Below are positions 51,015 to 62,740 of a stretch of 64,000 nt of DNA, in pieces. Both the position numbers and the translations under genes were made by a program. The notes beneath the pieces were generated by a model. The model was not told the origin of the DNA. It worked only from the letters and a program-made list of their open reading frames with translations, and made no database searches. Where the stretch lies: assembly GCF_016545825.1 (NCBI RefSeq), contig NC_052617.1, positions 2,986,001-3,050,000 on the forward strand. Direction: 5' to 3'. Position 1 is the first letter of the stretch. Each line of letters begins with the position of its first letter. Origin of the DNA: Eucalyptus grandis (taxonomy: Eukaryota > Streptophyta > Magnoliopsida > Myrtales > Myrtaceae).

Positions 51015-53917
51015 GATGTTTTCATGGGAGGAGTTGCTTTTGCTTTGGGTTAGAGCTTTTTAGTTGTTGCGAAAGAGACCTTGATGCTTTTCTGATTATT
51101 GCTTTTAAGCGAATTGAAGACTTTTAAGGAAGCAAATCGCTGCTTAGATACAGTGCTGCTTTGTTACTCTCGAGCACAAGCATTTTTTATATCCGATGAT
51201 CTGCGAATTGTGGTAGTTTCTGTTGCTTCATGTGGTTTTGATAGTATCAGAGATGGGATTTTAGTGAATTTTAATGTTGCTTCAACTTTATGTCTTGTTA
51301 AGCTTGTCGCTGTTACAACACATTGTGTTCAACGTTCAGTGCCTTTGATCGGTTCTGCTAATGATTGGCCTGATCTTCTTATTTAGATGAGACTTATAGG
51401 CTTGTGTTGGACCTGCTTTTCCTGTTCAGTGCTTGTTGAGGTCACGGTGGTGCTTGTTCTCATAGTGTGGTAGTGATTATTAGTGGTCGTCCTTCCAGAC
51501 ATTGGGGAGCTTTTAGTTGTGTCAATTCTGAGGAATTTCAACTTATGTGGTATTGGTTTGCTATCTGCAATGTCTAAATAAGAGTAACATCAGTTTATTG
51601 GGCATCTTCAATAGCTTCAAGTCGGTTTAGCATGTGAAGTGTGTTCTAGCATCAGGTTGCAGGATTCATGGCTATGTCGTTATTATTGCTGCATTATTTT
51701 CCATTTTTAATCTAAAAATGAAAAATAAAAAATAAAGAACCTGTGGAACCCTGTTGGGAACCTGGAACCGACCCCGGAACCTCGTGACGGTAGGTTCCAG
51801 TGTTCTTGTTCTAACGGTGAGTTCAGTGTTCCAAAAAATGAGGAACCCGACCGAGGTAGGTTCAGTGTTCCAAGCGGAACCCGTAAGGAACCGGAACCGC
51901 TCACCCCTAGTGCTGAAGGTGTAAGGCCGGGCACTCAAGCCCTGCCGTTCGGCATGAGATGGCCCAAAATCCGGACACAATCCTGGTTCCATTTTGGGTC
52001 CCAACACCTAAATAATGGTGAATTTCGATGAAAATCCCACCCAACCTCCCTCACCGGACAATATTCTAGCAAAATTGTCTAGCCTAAAGTAATGTGTCAT
52101 CTTTTGGAAATTAGGCCACCTTTGATTTAAAACACGTTGTTATGTTGTTGAAATAAAAATAGACTTTTCTTAAATAATATTGATGTTATCCAGCTATAAA
52201 TAGATAATTTGATTCTATGTCCAAAAGGAAAGCCTTAATTAGACTAGACCCAACCCTATGTTATTTATCTAGGAGATCGCACAATGATTAAATCAGATTT
52301 GAGGGTGAAAAATTGAGAATGGACTTGATTATGAGTTTAATGGCCACTGGTAGAAAGAATTGTTCAAAAAGTCATAAATATATTGCAATTTGATCGATTC
52401 AGTCTTAGACCTTTCAATTGTGTCAATTAAATCATAAACATTTTCATGTTTTGTCAATTGAATTCATCTGGCCAATTTTAATCAAAAATCACTAAGTAGG
52501 CATGGGTAGTGCCGCAAAGGGCAATCAACACTAATGTGGACCATATTTTTATTATTTCTTTCTTTCTTCTTTCTTTTTCTTTCTTTCTACCGACGAGGGT
52601 TGGCCAATTGGGGAAAAAAGGAAATTAAATATAAGAAAAAATAAACAATTTACAAAATAAATTATATACATTATCCACATTAGCGCTGCCCTTGCCACAT
52701 AGGACCATTAGCGTCAATGTCAAAGATTTCCAGTTAAAATTGGCCAGATTAACTCAATACAAAATGCAAAAATGTTTAGGACTTAATTCGTAAAGTTAAA
52801 ATATCTAAAATTGAATTGGGTAAAGTATAATAGGTTTAGGGTTTTTTTGGATAATTTACACACCACCAGGCATGCCTAAGTAACAAAGGCCCAAAGAGGC
52901 CCTTTTGGGAGGGCTTTTGCAAAGCCAATTAGTTATTAAACTTTGCCCAATCCGGTTTGGCCCAACAATTTTGTACATGGATTTTTTGTTACTGCCGGCC
53001 TAGGCAACAAAATATGCCTAATTCACAAGCTCGTTTTGAACTTGCCCATTGATGTCATCTAATTGAAAGATGAAATATTTTGTTATTTCATTAATTAACA
53101 AGCGCAACGGGTGCATTTTTTAACAAACTCATAGAAACATCATAAAAATTTTGGCGAAAAAGTTTAATTTTTCAAAACCGGCTATAAGAGAGAGTTGCTA
53201 TGAAGCAGTCACGTGCATCTTTTGAGACAATAAACATGCCCAAAATAAGTCGACTCAAAATAGTGATCTGGTCGCCCATGTCATCTCAACAAATATCCAT
53301 TCATACATTCGCTTGCCACATGATTCATCATTGTTACCACAACATGTCTTTACACGCCACGTCATCATATGATGTGGGCATTATATGCAATGTCATAGTT
53401 TTTACTCACATCCATTTTTCAAAACATACATGAAAAGCAATCATCCCAAGGCGCGACTTGATGTGAACCTTTCACTTGATTATGTCACCAAAAATTATAA
53501 CTGCATCTCATATTTTTAGAAAAGTAGTTGACAAATGCATGTTGAAACTAAATTGAAATACATGGTACCAAAAAGATTATGCAGGGTTGTTAACCGTTCC
53601 TAACATGTATCATAGAATTTGGACATAGCATTCCCCAATTAAGTTATTGTTTGATTAGATTGATCGCTTGTGAACATGGACCGACCAAAACAAGTCAAGT
53701 AGAGAAAAAACTTCTCAAAGTTGTGCAAGAATATTAGCAATCATGCATTCTCGCACTTTGAACACAGCCCCTAATGGCTGTCTCTAGTGAATTTTTTCAG
53801 GGCAAAAAAGTCTAACTTCATTAATTGAAAAACTTACCTTCCAAAAATACCGAAAGTCAAAAGCAGGTCCCAATTTCTGGGATTTTCAATGTTGTCAAGG
53901 TTAATTTTTTCCAAAGT

Positions 53918-53919
<2 letters not shown>

Positions 53920-53952
<33 letters not shown>
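53920..53952. repeat. T33 homopolymer, unit C only
   Basis: Four T at the same place in units A and B (about 34308 and 44360) are expanded to 33 T here. This is either replication slippage or a poly(A) scrap; homopolymer length from assembly is uncertain. Confidence 0.8.
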
Positions 53953-54169
53953 CAAAATAATTTGCCAAATATCATAATTTTTATCGAATGGGTTTTAGAG
54001 CTCAAAAACTCCTTGGAAAAGCTAAATCGACTGTAGTCTGAAACTTATTTTGATAGGGCTGGTGTAAAATAAAAACATCCAGAAAGATTACTCCACTTCA
54101 TATTGTTCCATGTTGCTTCCTAACCTTACGCGTAGTGTGCGTCTCTAGCTAGCATTTCGTCGTCGTTTC

Positions 54170-57100
54170 TTATTTAATGTGATCATCTCCACTGGCCAGG
54201 AAGGGCGTGATGATTTCACGTGGCTTGCACAAGGCCTGCAAAGGCTCCGCCGGTGGCGCAGTGAGGCCGTCGCCCTCCGTCGTGTCGATCTGCTCCAAGC
54301 CAACTCTCCGCCACTCGAAGCACTGGAGCAATGCTCCTAACGCTAACCCCATCACCCTCCTCCCAAGAGCAGCCCCAGGACATGCTCGCCTTCCCGCACC
54401 GAAAGGAATCATTTTGAACCCTTCATTACTCTCTTGGCCGCCGTCAAATCTCTCCGGCATGAAACTCTCGGCATCCTTCCATAGCTTGGGGTCCCGGTGA
54501 AGGCTCCACGCGTTTACCAGCAGCATCGTACCTCGCGGAACGCGGAAGTTCCCGATGGTGGTGTCTTCCGAGGATTCATGTGGTAGAAGAAGCGGAACTG
54601 ATGGATACAACCTCATCGTCTCGCTAACGACGTTCTGAAGATAGCTGAGATTAGCGAGGTCGGATTCTTCAAGGAGGCGGTCATGTCCAACTTTGGATTC
54701 TATTTCGTCGCAAGCCCTTCGCATTGCTTCGGAGTGGTTGAGGAGAAGTATCATTGCCCATTCTATCGTGGTGGCCGTGGTGTCGGCTCCACCAACCAGC
54801 AATGCCTGCACAATTCACAGGACTAATCTACCTAAAGTGGGTCTTCATGTTATAGAAAAAGAGAACTGCTAGGTTTACTAAATATACTTTCATTTGATAC
54901 ACTGCCAGCGAAATAAAAATCATTAAATATTCAAATACTCTAATAAGTATACACTTTTCAATTTTGACAAATGAACTCGTTCAATTAACAGTTTAGAGTC
55001 TTATCTATCTATATAAAAAAATATTTCACATTGATAAGATGTCATATAAATTCATAACTAAACTAGTTTACTAAATAGTGTATCAAATTGATATTAGTTA
55101 TTAAATATAATCCTTTTTTTTAAGTGCTACTTAAAGTTTAACACATCATTTAGTAAACGCTCCTTATACTGGTATTAGTACATTTGGCAATGTGCACAAG
55201 AAAATGCATCGAATCAAATGTCATGCGCCACTCAACTTAAATTCCTATCTTGGACTTAGGCCACACATTTGAATGGCTAGTTTTAGTTCTCTGTCCTTGA
55301 TAAGATAAGAATGTAAGGACTGCTGGTAGCCCTTTCTTCTTTTCTGAGGTTTGATATATGTCGGATGTTGACCCTCTTGACTATGTAGCACAAGGGTTTG
55401 AAAGTATGTAGCACTAGTTATTAAATATGATCCTTTTTTTTTAAGTGCTACTTAAAGTTTAACACGTCATCTAGTAAACAAGCTCCTTATACTGGTATTA
55501 GTACATTTGGCAATGTGCACAAGAAAATGCATCGAACCAAATGTCATGCGCCACTCAACTTAAATTCCTATCTTGGACTTAGGCCACACATTTGAATGGC
55601 TAGTTTTAGTTCTCTGTCCTTGATAAGATAAGAATGTAAGGACTGCTGGTAGCCCTTTCTTCTTTTCTGAGGTTTGATATATGTCAAATGATGACCCTCT
55701 TGACTATGTAGCACAAGGGTTTGAAAGTATCTAAGGACCAAACGATATTTTTTTTCCGCTGGGCGGCCAGTTGAACTTGATGGAGGCTGCCATCGCAATC
55801 GTAGGTTCTGCTCTTTTCAACAAAAAACCCTTTTCAGAAAAACGTATTTCCAGATTTTTCAGCATGCTTTACATAGAAAATAAATTAATTAAGAAAATCA
55901 TTTTTTATGAAGAGAAAAAAGTCTTTCAAAATAAATATATATTTCCCTTTTTCAAATAAGAGGAAATATTTTCCTCACTCACTCTTTCTTATCTCACACT
56001 CTAGTAACCCCAACTTCTTTATTTTTTTATTTTTTATTTTCTAAAACAAAATCTTTTTTTTTTTTTTTTTTTGCTTTTCTTCTTTCTTGGCCAATCGCTA
56101 GCTGCTGGCAAAGAAGAATGGGGGGAAAAAAAAAAAAAAAAGAAAAAGTAGAAAGAAAATAAAAAGTTAAAAATTTTTATTTTTTTAAATAATTAAGAAA
56201 ATAAGAAAATAAAAATTTATTAAAATGAGTGCATAGACGAAAATCAACTTGAATTTTCCACACCAAACGACATAAAATATTTTCTAATTCATTTTTAAGT
56301 TTCAGCCACGCACTAAAAGATATTATCATTATTCTCGAAAAAGAACTTTGTGGAAAATATTTTCTAAGAACGTTATATTTTTTACGAAATGAACGAAATC
56401 TTAAAAGGATAAGCTACCTCACATAATCATCTTGGGTAGTCAAATAATTTCGTGTGATCATAATAAGATTGTGAGAAAAAGACTATATTTGATCAAACAG
56501 TATCATCATCATGATAGGGACTTTTACCAATATTTTTTATGCACCGTCGACGCATCAGTCCCTCCCACTTGCACCTTAACCTTTTCCTTGCGTGGAAAAT
56601 ATCGGCACTAGCTACCGAAATTCAACTAAGGTGGGCGCTACGTGATCGGCTTTCTTACGTGATCATCTTGATCTCGCCCCCCCAAAAAATTCTTTAACTT
56701 GTAAAATTTGTCTCGGGCGAAAGCGTTAAGTCGATTAGTCATTTCAAAGGAACGGAAGAGGAAATGCGAAGATTTTTTTATTTTATTCTGAAGTTGTCTT
56801 CATTTAGTTTGGCATGATCATGGAAAAATTGCATTTCCATAGCCCGCCTGGCGACAGATTTGGAGGCGAGGCGAGGAAATACGAAGTAACATGCCACTTA
56901 ATCTGAATAACAATTAACGATTTAAAATTTTATGAACAGTTTAGTATATTAGATTGTAGGAGGACACGAGATTCTGAGTTTGAAAATATACTTTCCGATA
57001 ATAAAAAAAATCTAACAATTTAAATTTTTAAAAGGTTGGTAAAAAAGGTTGCGCCGTCCCTAACTTGCCGGTAAATAAAAATATGGTAAATAGAGAGTGA

Positions 57101-58257
57101 CGGTGCTCACCAGAACGACGCTTTTGACTGTTGTATTGGTGTAGAATTCCGGATCCTGTTCTTGGACGTCCAACATCCGATCGATGAATGTCGTCCTCGA
57201 TGATCTCGTCCCGTCGACCCCTTTTGATGACACTGACGCGGCCGCCGCCGCCACCGCGGACGACGGCTTGTTCCTTTTCCCGCTTTGCTCGTCGACCAGC
57301 TGCTGTAAAAACACGTCCACCTTCCTCATCACGCTCTTCATCTTCTTCTTCACCCCGTGAAAATCAGCCCACCCCAACGCTGGGATGAAATCCCCCATGT
57401 ACGCAGAGCTTCCGAAAAGCTGCGAGAACTCTCTCATGATCTCCTTGAACTCCCTCCCTTCCTCCGACACCTGGTCCGTCCCGAAGTAGCTCTTTCCGGC
57501 GATCATACGCATCATCACATTCAGGGTAAGATCTAACAACCTCCGCCGCATATCCACCTTCAGCCATTCCCTATCTTCTGCAGGAAGAAAAGAAAAATAA
57601 ACAGATATAACTTCTCTTCGTGAGGTGTATGGTAGACACAATCAAACTGCAAGATAACTTGTGCCTTTTTTGGATAGAGGTAGATTCTTCATATGAGACC
57701 GCCAGGTAAATTGTGTCTAGGCAATACTTACTCCTGTCTCCGAGACAGCAGTGATCTCGAAACAGTTGCCTCACCAGGGAAAGAACCTCCTCCTGCCGGA
57801 CAGCGGAGTAATCAGCAAGGGGCCTCGCGGAGAATATCTCCACAGCTGTGAAGCGGCGGAGGTTGCGCCAGTATTCACCGTAAGGGCTTAGGCCCAAGAT
57901 GCCGTAGTCATAGCCGAGGAGCTTCCCCGATAGCAAGCGGGGCCGGTGGGCGAAGGCGACATCCTTCTCAGTAAAAAACTCCTCGACGGCCGGCAGCGAG
58001 GAGACGACTACGGTTTTGCGCGAGCCGAACCTGAGGAAGAAGACTGGGCCGTGCTGGAGCGAGAGATCGTGCAGGGTTCGGTGGAGGGGCTCCTTGACCA
58101 GGTGGAGGTGGCCGATGATAGGGAGGGACGGAGGGCTCGGTGGGAGGCGGTGGTTGGGATTCGTGCTTTTGTGGAGGAAGAATCTGTAGAGGAGGAAGAG
58201 GAGGGGGAGAGAGATCAGTGCTAGGTTCAGCCATTGTTGAGGAGCTTCTTCCTCCAT
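54170..58257 (-). CDS. CYP81-type cytochrome P450, copy C (542 aa, three exons)
   Basis: Exons are 58257-57732, 57577-57111 and 54805-54170. The reading frame is intact with all P450 signatures: G-G-A-D-T-T-A-T-T in the I-helix, E-T-M-R, P-E-R-F, and F-G-A-G-R-R-A-C-P-G around the heme Cys. It differs from the other copies at several sites in the N-terminal anchor (P-Q-Q-W-L-N-L-A-L-I-S-L-P), in exon 1 (V-A-F-A-H-R-P for V-T-F-A-N-R-P), in exon 2 (G-S-S-A-Y-M-G-D for G-N-A-G-Y-I-G-D) and in exon 3 (V-P-L-L-L-P). Such changes in the B-C and F-G regions could alter substrate use. A solo LTR sits about 155 bp upstream of its ATG, separating the core promoter from more distal DNA. Confidence 0.85.
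55097..55738. repeat. 321-bp tandem duplication in intron 2 of CYP81 copy C
   Basis: 55097-55417 and 55418-55738 both run from GTTATTAAATAT through AAGTGCTACTTAAAG, TATACTGGTATTAGTAC and AGCCCTTTCTTCTTTTCTGAGG. Only a few substitutions separate them, so it is recent. Units A and B have a single copy. Confidence 0.88.
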
Positions 58258-58413
58258 TTTCACAGTGGAAAAGTGTCGATTGAACCGTGTGTTGAGTTGA
58301 AGTTCTTGTAGACTACTAAGCGACGAGGAACGCATCAATTTAAAACCATTTAAAGAATAAATTATAGTTAAGGAAAAGTGGGCGACTGATGGACTGATGG
58401 GCAGGATGATATG

Positions 58414-59181
58414 TGATGGGACAACAGTAACAATTCGAACAATATCAACTTAACGCAACGAAATAAAATAATCTCATCTCTTATGTAAATTTAATAGAAA
58501 TCGATATAGTAAAGTAAAATAAATATCAAGCACACGAACATAATACGATTTTTTTATGTAGAAAACCTCCTCGATATGAGGAGATCAAAAATCACGGGAC
58601 CGGAGTCCACCCAAAAATCTTCACTATCAACAAAATTTGGTGAACAATATTCTTCTCTAGCAAATACTAGAGGTACATAACAGCAAAGACCTCAATAACA
58701 TAATTATTGGCAATACACATGAATTTCACAAGAGATCAAAATAAATCTGACCAAAAACGTAGGTTTTGATCAATTCATGAAAAACCTAATGTAGGGAGCT
58801 TCAAACAAAAATCAAACCGTTTAGATTCAATAAGATTGCGCCACGAACATGCTGACAAAATTTCAGCTCAATCGGACCATGAATCGACCTCCGATGCCAG
58901 CTTGATGTAAATCAGACTTTGCCTCAACCTCCAAATTTTCTATTTTCTTTTTTTCTCTTGTTTCTACGTTTTTTTGTTGCTACCACTTTTTTAAAAATAG
59001 TGAGAAACCATATTTCTCCACATGACTTATCATATGGACTTAAGTCATTTTTGAGTTTACAACTCATTGGGCTTCCTTCACATAGGACCTATTTCTCCAT
59101 ATGACTTACGTATGGACTTAAACCATTTTTGAGCTTGCAACTCATTAGGCTTCTTCCATATAGAAGTGAATCCAGCTAACA
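58414..59181. mobile_element. Solo LTR of an LTR retrotransposon, 768 bp, upstream of CYP81 copy C
   Basis: Starts TGATGGGACAACAG and ends CAGCTAACA (TG...CA). It is bracketed by a perfect 5-bp duplication ATATG (58409-58413 and 59182-59186). Units A and B have the uninterrupted site GATGATATGAACATG. No internal gag-pol is present, so intra-element recombination removed it. The LTR could bring regulatory sequence to the P450 on its left or to the 45-codon ORF on its right. Confidence 0.87.
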
Positions 59182-59344
59182 ATATGAACATGAAGGTGAG
59201 TTTATCTACCTTGATTTGCGCGAAGGTGCATGCGTTGGTTTTCCTCAATTTTTTATGAACTGTCCACTATAGACAACAAGCACGGAGCTATGATAAATAC
59301 AACCATAAAGATATACTTCCAGAAAGCTAATTTACTCGTACGCG

Positions 59345-59482
59345 ATGGTGAACAGCGGGGGCAGGTTCGTCCTGAGCTACTTCCTTACGGCGGAGCTGGA
59401 GAGGGTGCCGGAGGGGTGCATCGATCAATATGTGGAGATGTATGGAGTGCAAGGTCGCTTTATTAGGGTTAGCAATTTTTGA
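59345..59482 (+). other. 45-codon ORF, divergent from CYP81 copy C
   Basis: Counterpart of 39688-39825, open and the same length. Changes are Gly to Ser at residue 4 or 5, Val to Leu at residue 10, and Tyr/Arg in the C-terminal part. Now more than 1 kb from the P450 because of the solo LTR. Confidence 0.35.
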
Positions 59483-59783
59483 TACGACATGATAGTACAA
59501 CTCGAACATGACATGAAATTCGTGAAGTCAAATTAAACTAATCATGTTCCAACCAATTACGCGTCAACCCTCATGACATGACATTAGTCATCACATCTTA
59601 TTTGTGTCAAACCTGTTAGACATGAAATTTAACCCATATGCCTGTGTTCTTTAATAAGTTAGTGTCAATAAAATCCATGGGTGATCTTCATGTCAACATG
59701 TTTAGTCAAAAGACTATCATGTCCAGGGTATTCAATAGTAAAATATTACGTTAAGGATATTTCATTAACTATGTTCATTCTAT

Positions 59784-60510
59784 TTAGTTTGACTTGTGTC
59801 AGGTTCATGTTCACATGTTAATGATTATCGGAACGAAACTTACAGTAAAATGAAAGGGGCAATACATACCCATGCCACATGCATCAAGTCGATGAACTCC
59901 CATATTTGACTTTCAAGAATTTGTTTTAGTTAATTTCCTTCAAATAGTCCCCAACTTGAAAAGGCCCAACCATTAAATGATTGCTTTTGGAGAGTAAAGA
60001 AAGGTCAAACTTCTCGTTGCTTTGAAGTTTGAATGACTGGACTGAAGGGCGCTAGTGTCATCTTTCACATGCATCATCATTCTCTTACATTTTCCCTTTG
60101 GTCACCTTTTCTTTCCCTCGTTGAATTTTCGGAAAGCCTTTACCTACCTCTAAGCTCAATCCTTATCTGTTGGTAAGCCAATGAATCTGCAAAAACCTAT
60201 GTAATGTCGATATGATTCGAAATAGGAGGGAGAGTAGAGCAAACTGCGACGAATATAGACTATAAGCTCAAGCATTCTACAGTGTACCACTCTCTTGATG
60301 CAAAAGCAAACGAAATATTTACAAAGTTCACACGATACACCCTTTTCTCTTTGCCTTAAAAAAGCAAGCTGATACATGTAATAATAAGTATGGAAAGTTG
60401 CGCAAAACACAGACGACGAAGTCCCCCAAAAAGCGCCTGCCGCTATCGAGCAATCAAGGCTCGAGTCAACCTGAAACACTCCAAGCACAGCTGAAAGAAA
60501 GGAAGATGGC
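59784..60510. other. Intergenic between the CYP81 array and the CLE gene
   Basis: Unique sequence after the array edge. The part from about 60200 on is probably the CLE 3' UTR and downstream region. No other gene is seen. Confidence 0.45.
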
Positions 60511-60756
60511 TCAGCGATTGTGGAGAGGGTCCGAAGCGTTGGGGACTCTCCTCTTGCTCGACAGCCACTTGTCAGGCGGCGAGTGCCCGAACCGCAGCCG
60601 TGGATGACGACCCTTGTGTTGTTTCTCCCATCTCTCTTTCGCTCCTGGTGACACCGTGCTCATGCCATTGGCGTTCACAGCCTCTTCCCTCCCGTCGCCC
60701 GACACCAGCAACGAAGAGAGAAGGAGCAAGATCAGAATTTTGTGCAAAACCTCCAT
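60511..60756 (-). CDS. CLE (CLAVATA3/ESR-related) signalling peptide precursor, 81 aa
   Basis: Single-exon gene starting M-E-V-L-H-K-I-L-I-L-L-L-L-S-S-L-L with a cleavable signal peptide of about 20 residues. A variable basic/polar middle follows, then the CLE motif S-K-R-R-V-P-N-A-S-D-P-L-H-N-R and TGA at 60511-60513. Processed 12-13-residue CLE peptides act outside the cell on LRR receptor kinases to control meristem and vascular development. Compared with the consensus R-x-V-P-x-G-P-D-P-x-H-N, Gly6-Pro7 is replaced by Ala-Ser. The V-P-N core is closest to the CLE25/26 group as I remember it. A frame extends 40 codons upstream, but the signal peptide fixes the start at 60756. Confidence 0.85.
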   Translation of the reverse strand: MEVLHKILILLLLSSLLVSGDGREEAVNANGMSTVSPGAKERWEKQHKGRHPRLRFGHSPPDKWLSSKRRVPNASDPLHNR

Positions 60757-60889
60757 CACCCAATGACCCGCTTTTCTTCCTCTTGCACGAGAAGGATAAA
60801 ATACCAGACATAAAAAGGAGCAGCAAGAACGAAGAACGGGCTCTCTTTGCTTATGCGGATGATGGGTCCAGCTCATAACAGAGCATCAC

Positions 60890-60953
60890 CCCCATCACAG
60901 AGCAGAGCAAAGCAGAGAGAGCAGAGAGAGAGAGCAGAGTAGAGAGCAGAGAA
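60890..60953. repeat. Purine-rich (GA)n tract, CLE 5' leader
   Basis: GAGCAGAGAGA-type repeats, which are CT-rich on the gene strand. They lie between the CLE start codon and the TATA-like motif, as in many plant 5' UTRs. Confidence 0.7.
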
Positions 60954-60954
60954 A

Positions 60955-60964
60955 GCTATATGGC
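60955..60964 (-). promoter_or_regulatory. Candidate TATA box of the CLE gene
   Basis: GCCATATAGC on the minus strand, about 200 bp upstream of the start codon and just before the CT-rich leader. Positional inference only. Confidence 0.35.
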
Positions 60965-61059
60965 TCTTTTTGTGTGGCAATGTGAAGCGAGAATTAGAAG
61001 GAAGAAGCAGGATAAAGCCGAAGCAGTGTCGCACAATGAGTATTTGCCCTGCAAACAAG

Positions 61060-62740
61060 GGACACGACCAACGAGGACTCGCTTTTTGTTTCTGCCTTTT
61101 ATTTTATATTGATTCTTTACGCTTCACGAGACCTTTCCTTTCATGATTCTCACTTTCTTTCTTGGAAAACATGCTTTCTTGCATTCATCAGTCCCCTGAA
61201 ATGAGGGTCACTCTCTGCCTCTTCCAAGCTTAAGTCCAAGTCATGAGCATTTTAGGATTGCATGTTTGGCTCCCGCGCGTTTTCCCTCCTTTGTTGGGTA
61301 GCGTTTGTCGGCCTTGGCAGGCGGTCAAATCTTTCCTCTGAAAAGGCCCTCTTTTTTTTTCTCAGGGTAAGGAAAATTCATCGGCCTGTGCCAGGAGCAA
61401 GATGGTGCAAAACCCTTTCAAGTACAATAATTCACCAGTTTTCAAATTTGGCTCTGTTTTGCTTTAAAGCGAAAACGAGACCGTTCGTCGGGTCAAATCT
61501 AGTATGTTGGAGGGAGAACAAAACTTCAGAGAATCTTTTCAGCATAAAATACGCGGATCGTTCTCCTTTTTGGTTGATGAACTTTTCAGCTTGTTATTTC
61601 GAGAAGGTTTTCTAGGGTGCACCCGAAATGTCCAGTGCTGCTTGTGGTTTCTAAATTCTGGCCTTTGCAAATCGATATTCATGGCTTTTTTCAATGGCTA
61701 TTTTGGGAACTGAATCTTCATGTAACATTAGTGACATGAAATAAAGAGTACAGTCCACAATTATCGTCCACCTCTCCTCTCGATCCATGAAAACATCAAG
61801 TAAATCCTTCATGTATATACTCCTTCGTGGTCTTATGAAGTCAACTAGAAGAAACAATCAAATCTCTGTCAGGTCTTACGACTCATGATCTAGCCGGCAA
61901 TGCCGCTTTTCACTCTTCTGCCCAAGGTGATGAATCCAGTATCGATTCATGAACCAGAAGAGTAATTCATATCCCCGAGACTAACCCTTGATGCCCACCA
62001 GAAATCATCAAACCTGCCCAAAAAGCTAATTACCAAGTACTCGCTTCCATGCACCATCTTCCTTGTGCCCTTTTGAGTCATCGGGGAGAAAAATCTGATT
62101 CTTAAGCTAGTTGCCATCAAGCCTTTTATCAGTGGACCAAGTTGCAGTCCTTAAGTAACTTTCTACAAGAGAAAATTAATTATAAAGAGAAAACGCCACT
62201 TTTCCCTCCTGCACTACACTCCTCTGTATTAGTAATGGCTATTTGACAGAGCAATGTTCTAGCCAATCGAGCTTTTGTCCTTAAAAAGTACATGAGAATT
62301 CACTATTTTCCTCATGGTACGGTGAAAAAAATAATTGAGCACGGATTACCAGATCAGAATCATTATAATGACAAAGCCAAAATTTGATCACTGTCAATCT
62401 ATGTACAGTGGGAAGTCAATGTCTGGTAATCAGAAACAAAGATCAACTAGTCTCCAATGCTCATCTCAGTCGTAGAACCAATTTAAATTGCCCATGTTGG
62501 TATCCAGGATATCAACTTTGCCTTCGGATCGCAGCAACGCTGAACACAGTAACGAGCTCTTTTTCAGCATCACATGTTCTGCTTTATGTGCATTCTCCAC
62601 CAAGCTAATCTGCCACTTTAGAGAGCCCAGTCAGCATTTGAAAGCTAATGGAAAATCCTCCAATCCTGAGAATCGTGCAACTCTCTATTCATTTGCTGAA
62701 AAATGTGATTTGATTTCATCACCAATGGCAATCCAACTCA
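61060..62740. other. Intergenic between CLE promoter and cyclin 3' end
   Basis: No recognised gene, RNA or transposon. The right end (about 62400-62740) probably includes the cyclin 3' UTR. Short open frames on both strands show no family likeness. Confidence 0.45.

Larger units (their letters stand above)
50041..51909. mobile_element. hAT-like non-autonomous element carrying gene fragments, 1,869 bp, unit C only
   Basis: Interrupts GGTTACGTGCTGAAG, which is intact in unit B (about 42385). Ends are GGGTGAGCG and the reverse complement of TAGGGGTGAGCG, with GTG on both sides (50038-50040, 51910-51912). Subterminal regions (50055-50180; 51740-51900) are dense in GGAACCGGAACC-type repeats in both orientations. 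TAGGGGTG ends and such repeats are usual for plant hAT elements, but the short apparent duplication does not fit the usual 8 bp. It contains an eL39 fragment and a CT-rich, GC-rich gene-like region. No transposase seen. Confidence 0.72.
49051..59783. repeat. Tandem unit C of the CYP81 triplication
   Basis: About 10.7 kb; close to 7.8 kb without the hAT-like element, solo LTR and 321-bp duplication. Homology to units A/B ends abruptly after ATGTTCATTCTAT at 59783, marking the right edge of the array. A 26-bp duplication at 49115-49165 (TTCTAATGCATTTTTCTCAATTA twice) is private to this unit. Confidence 0.85.

Noticed and set aside
61262..61615. 117-codon plus frame between CLE and cyclin
   Set aside because: No family likeness, irregular composition, no splice or promoter support.
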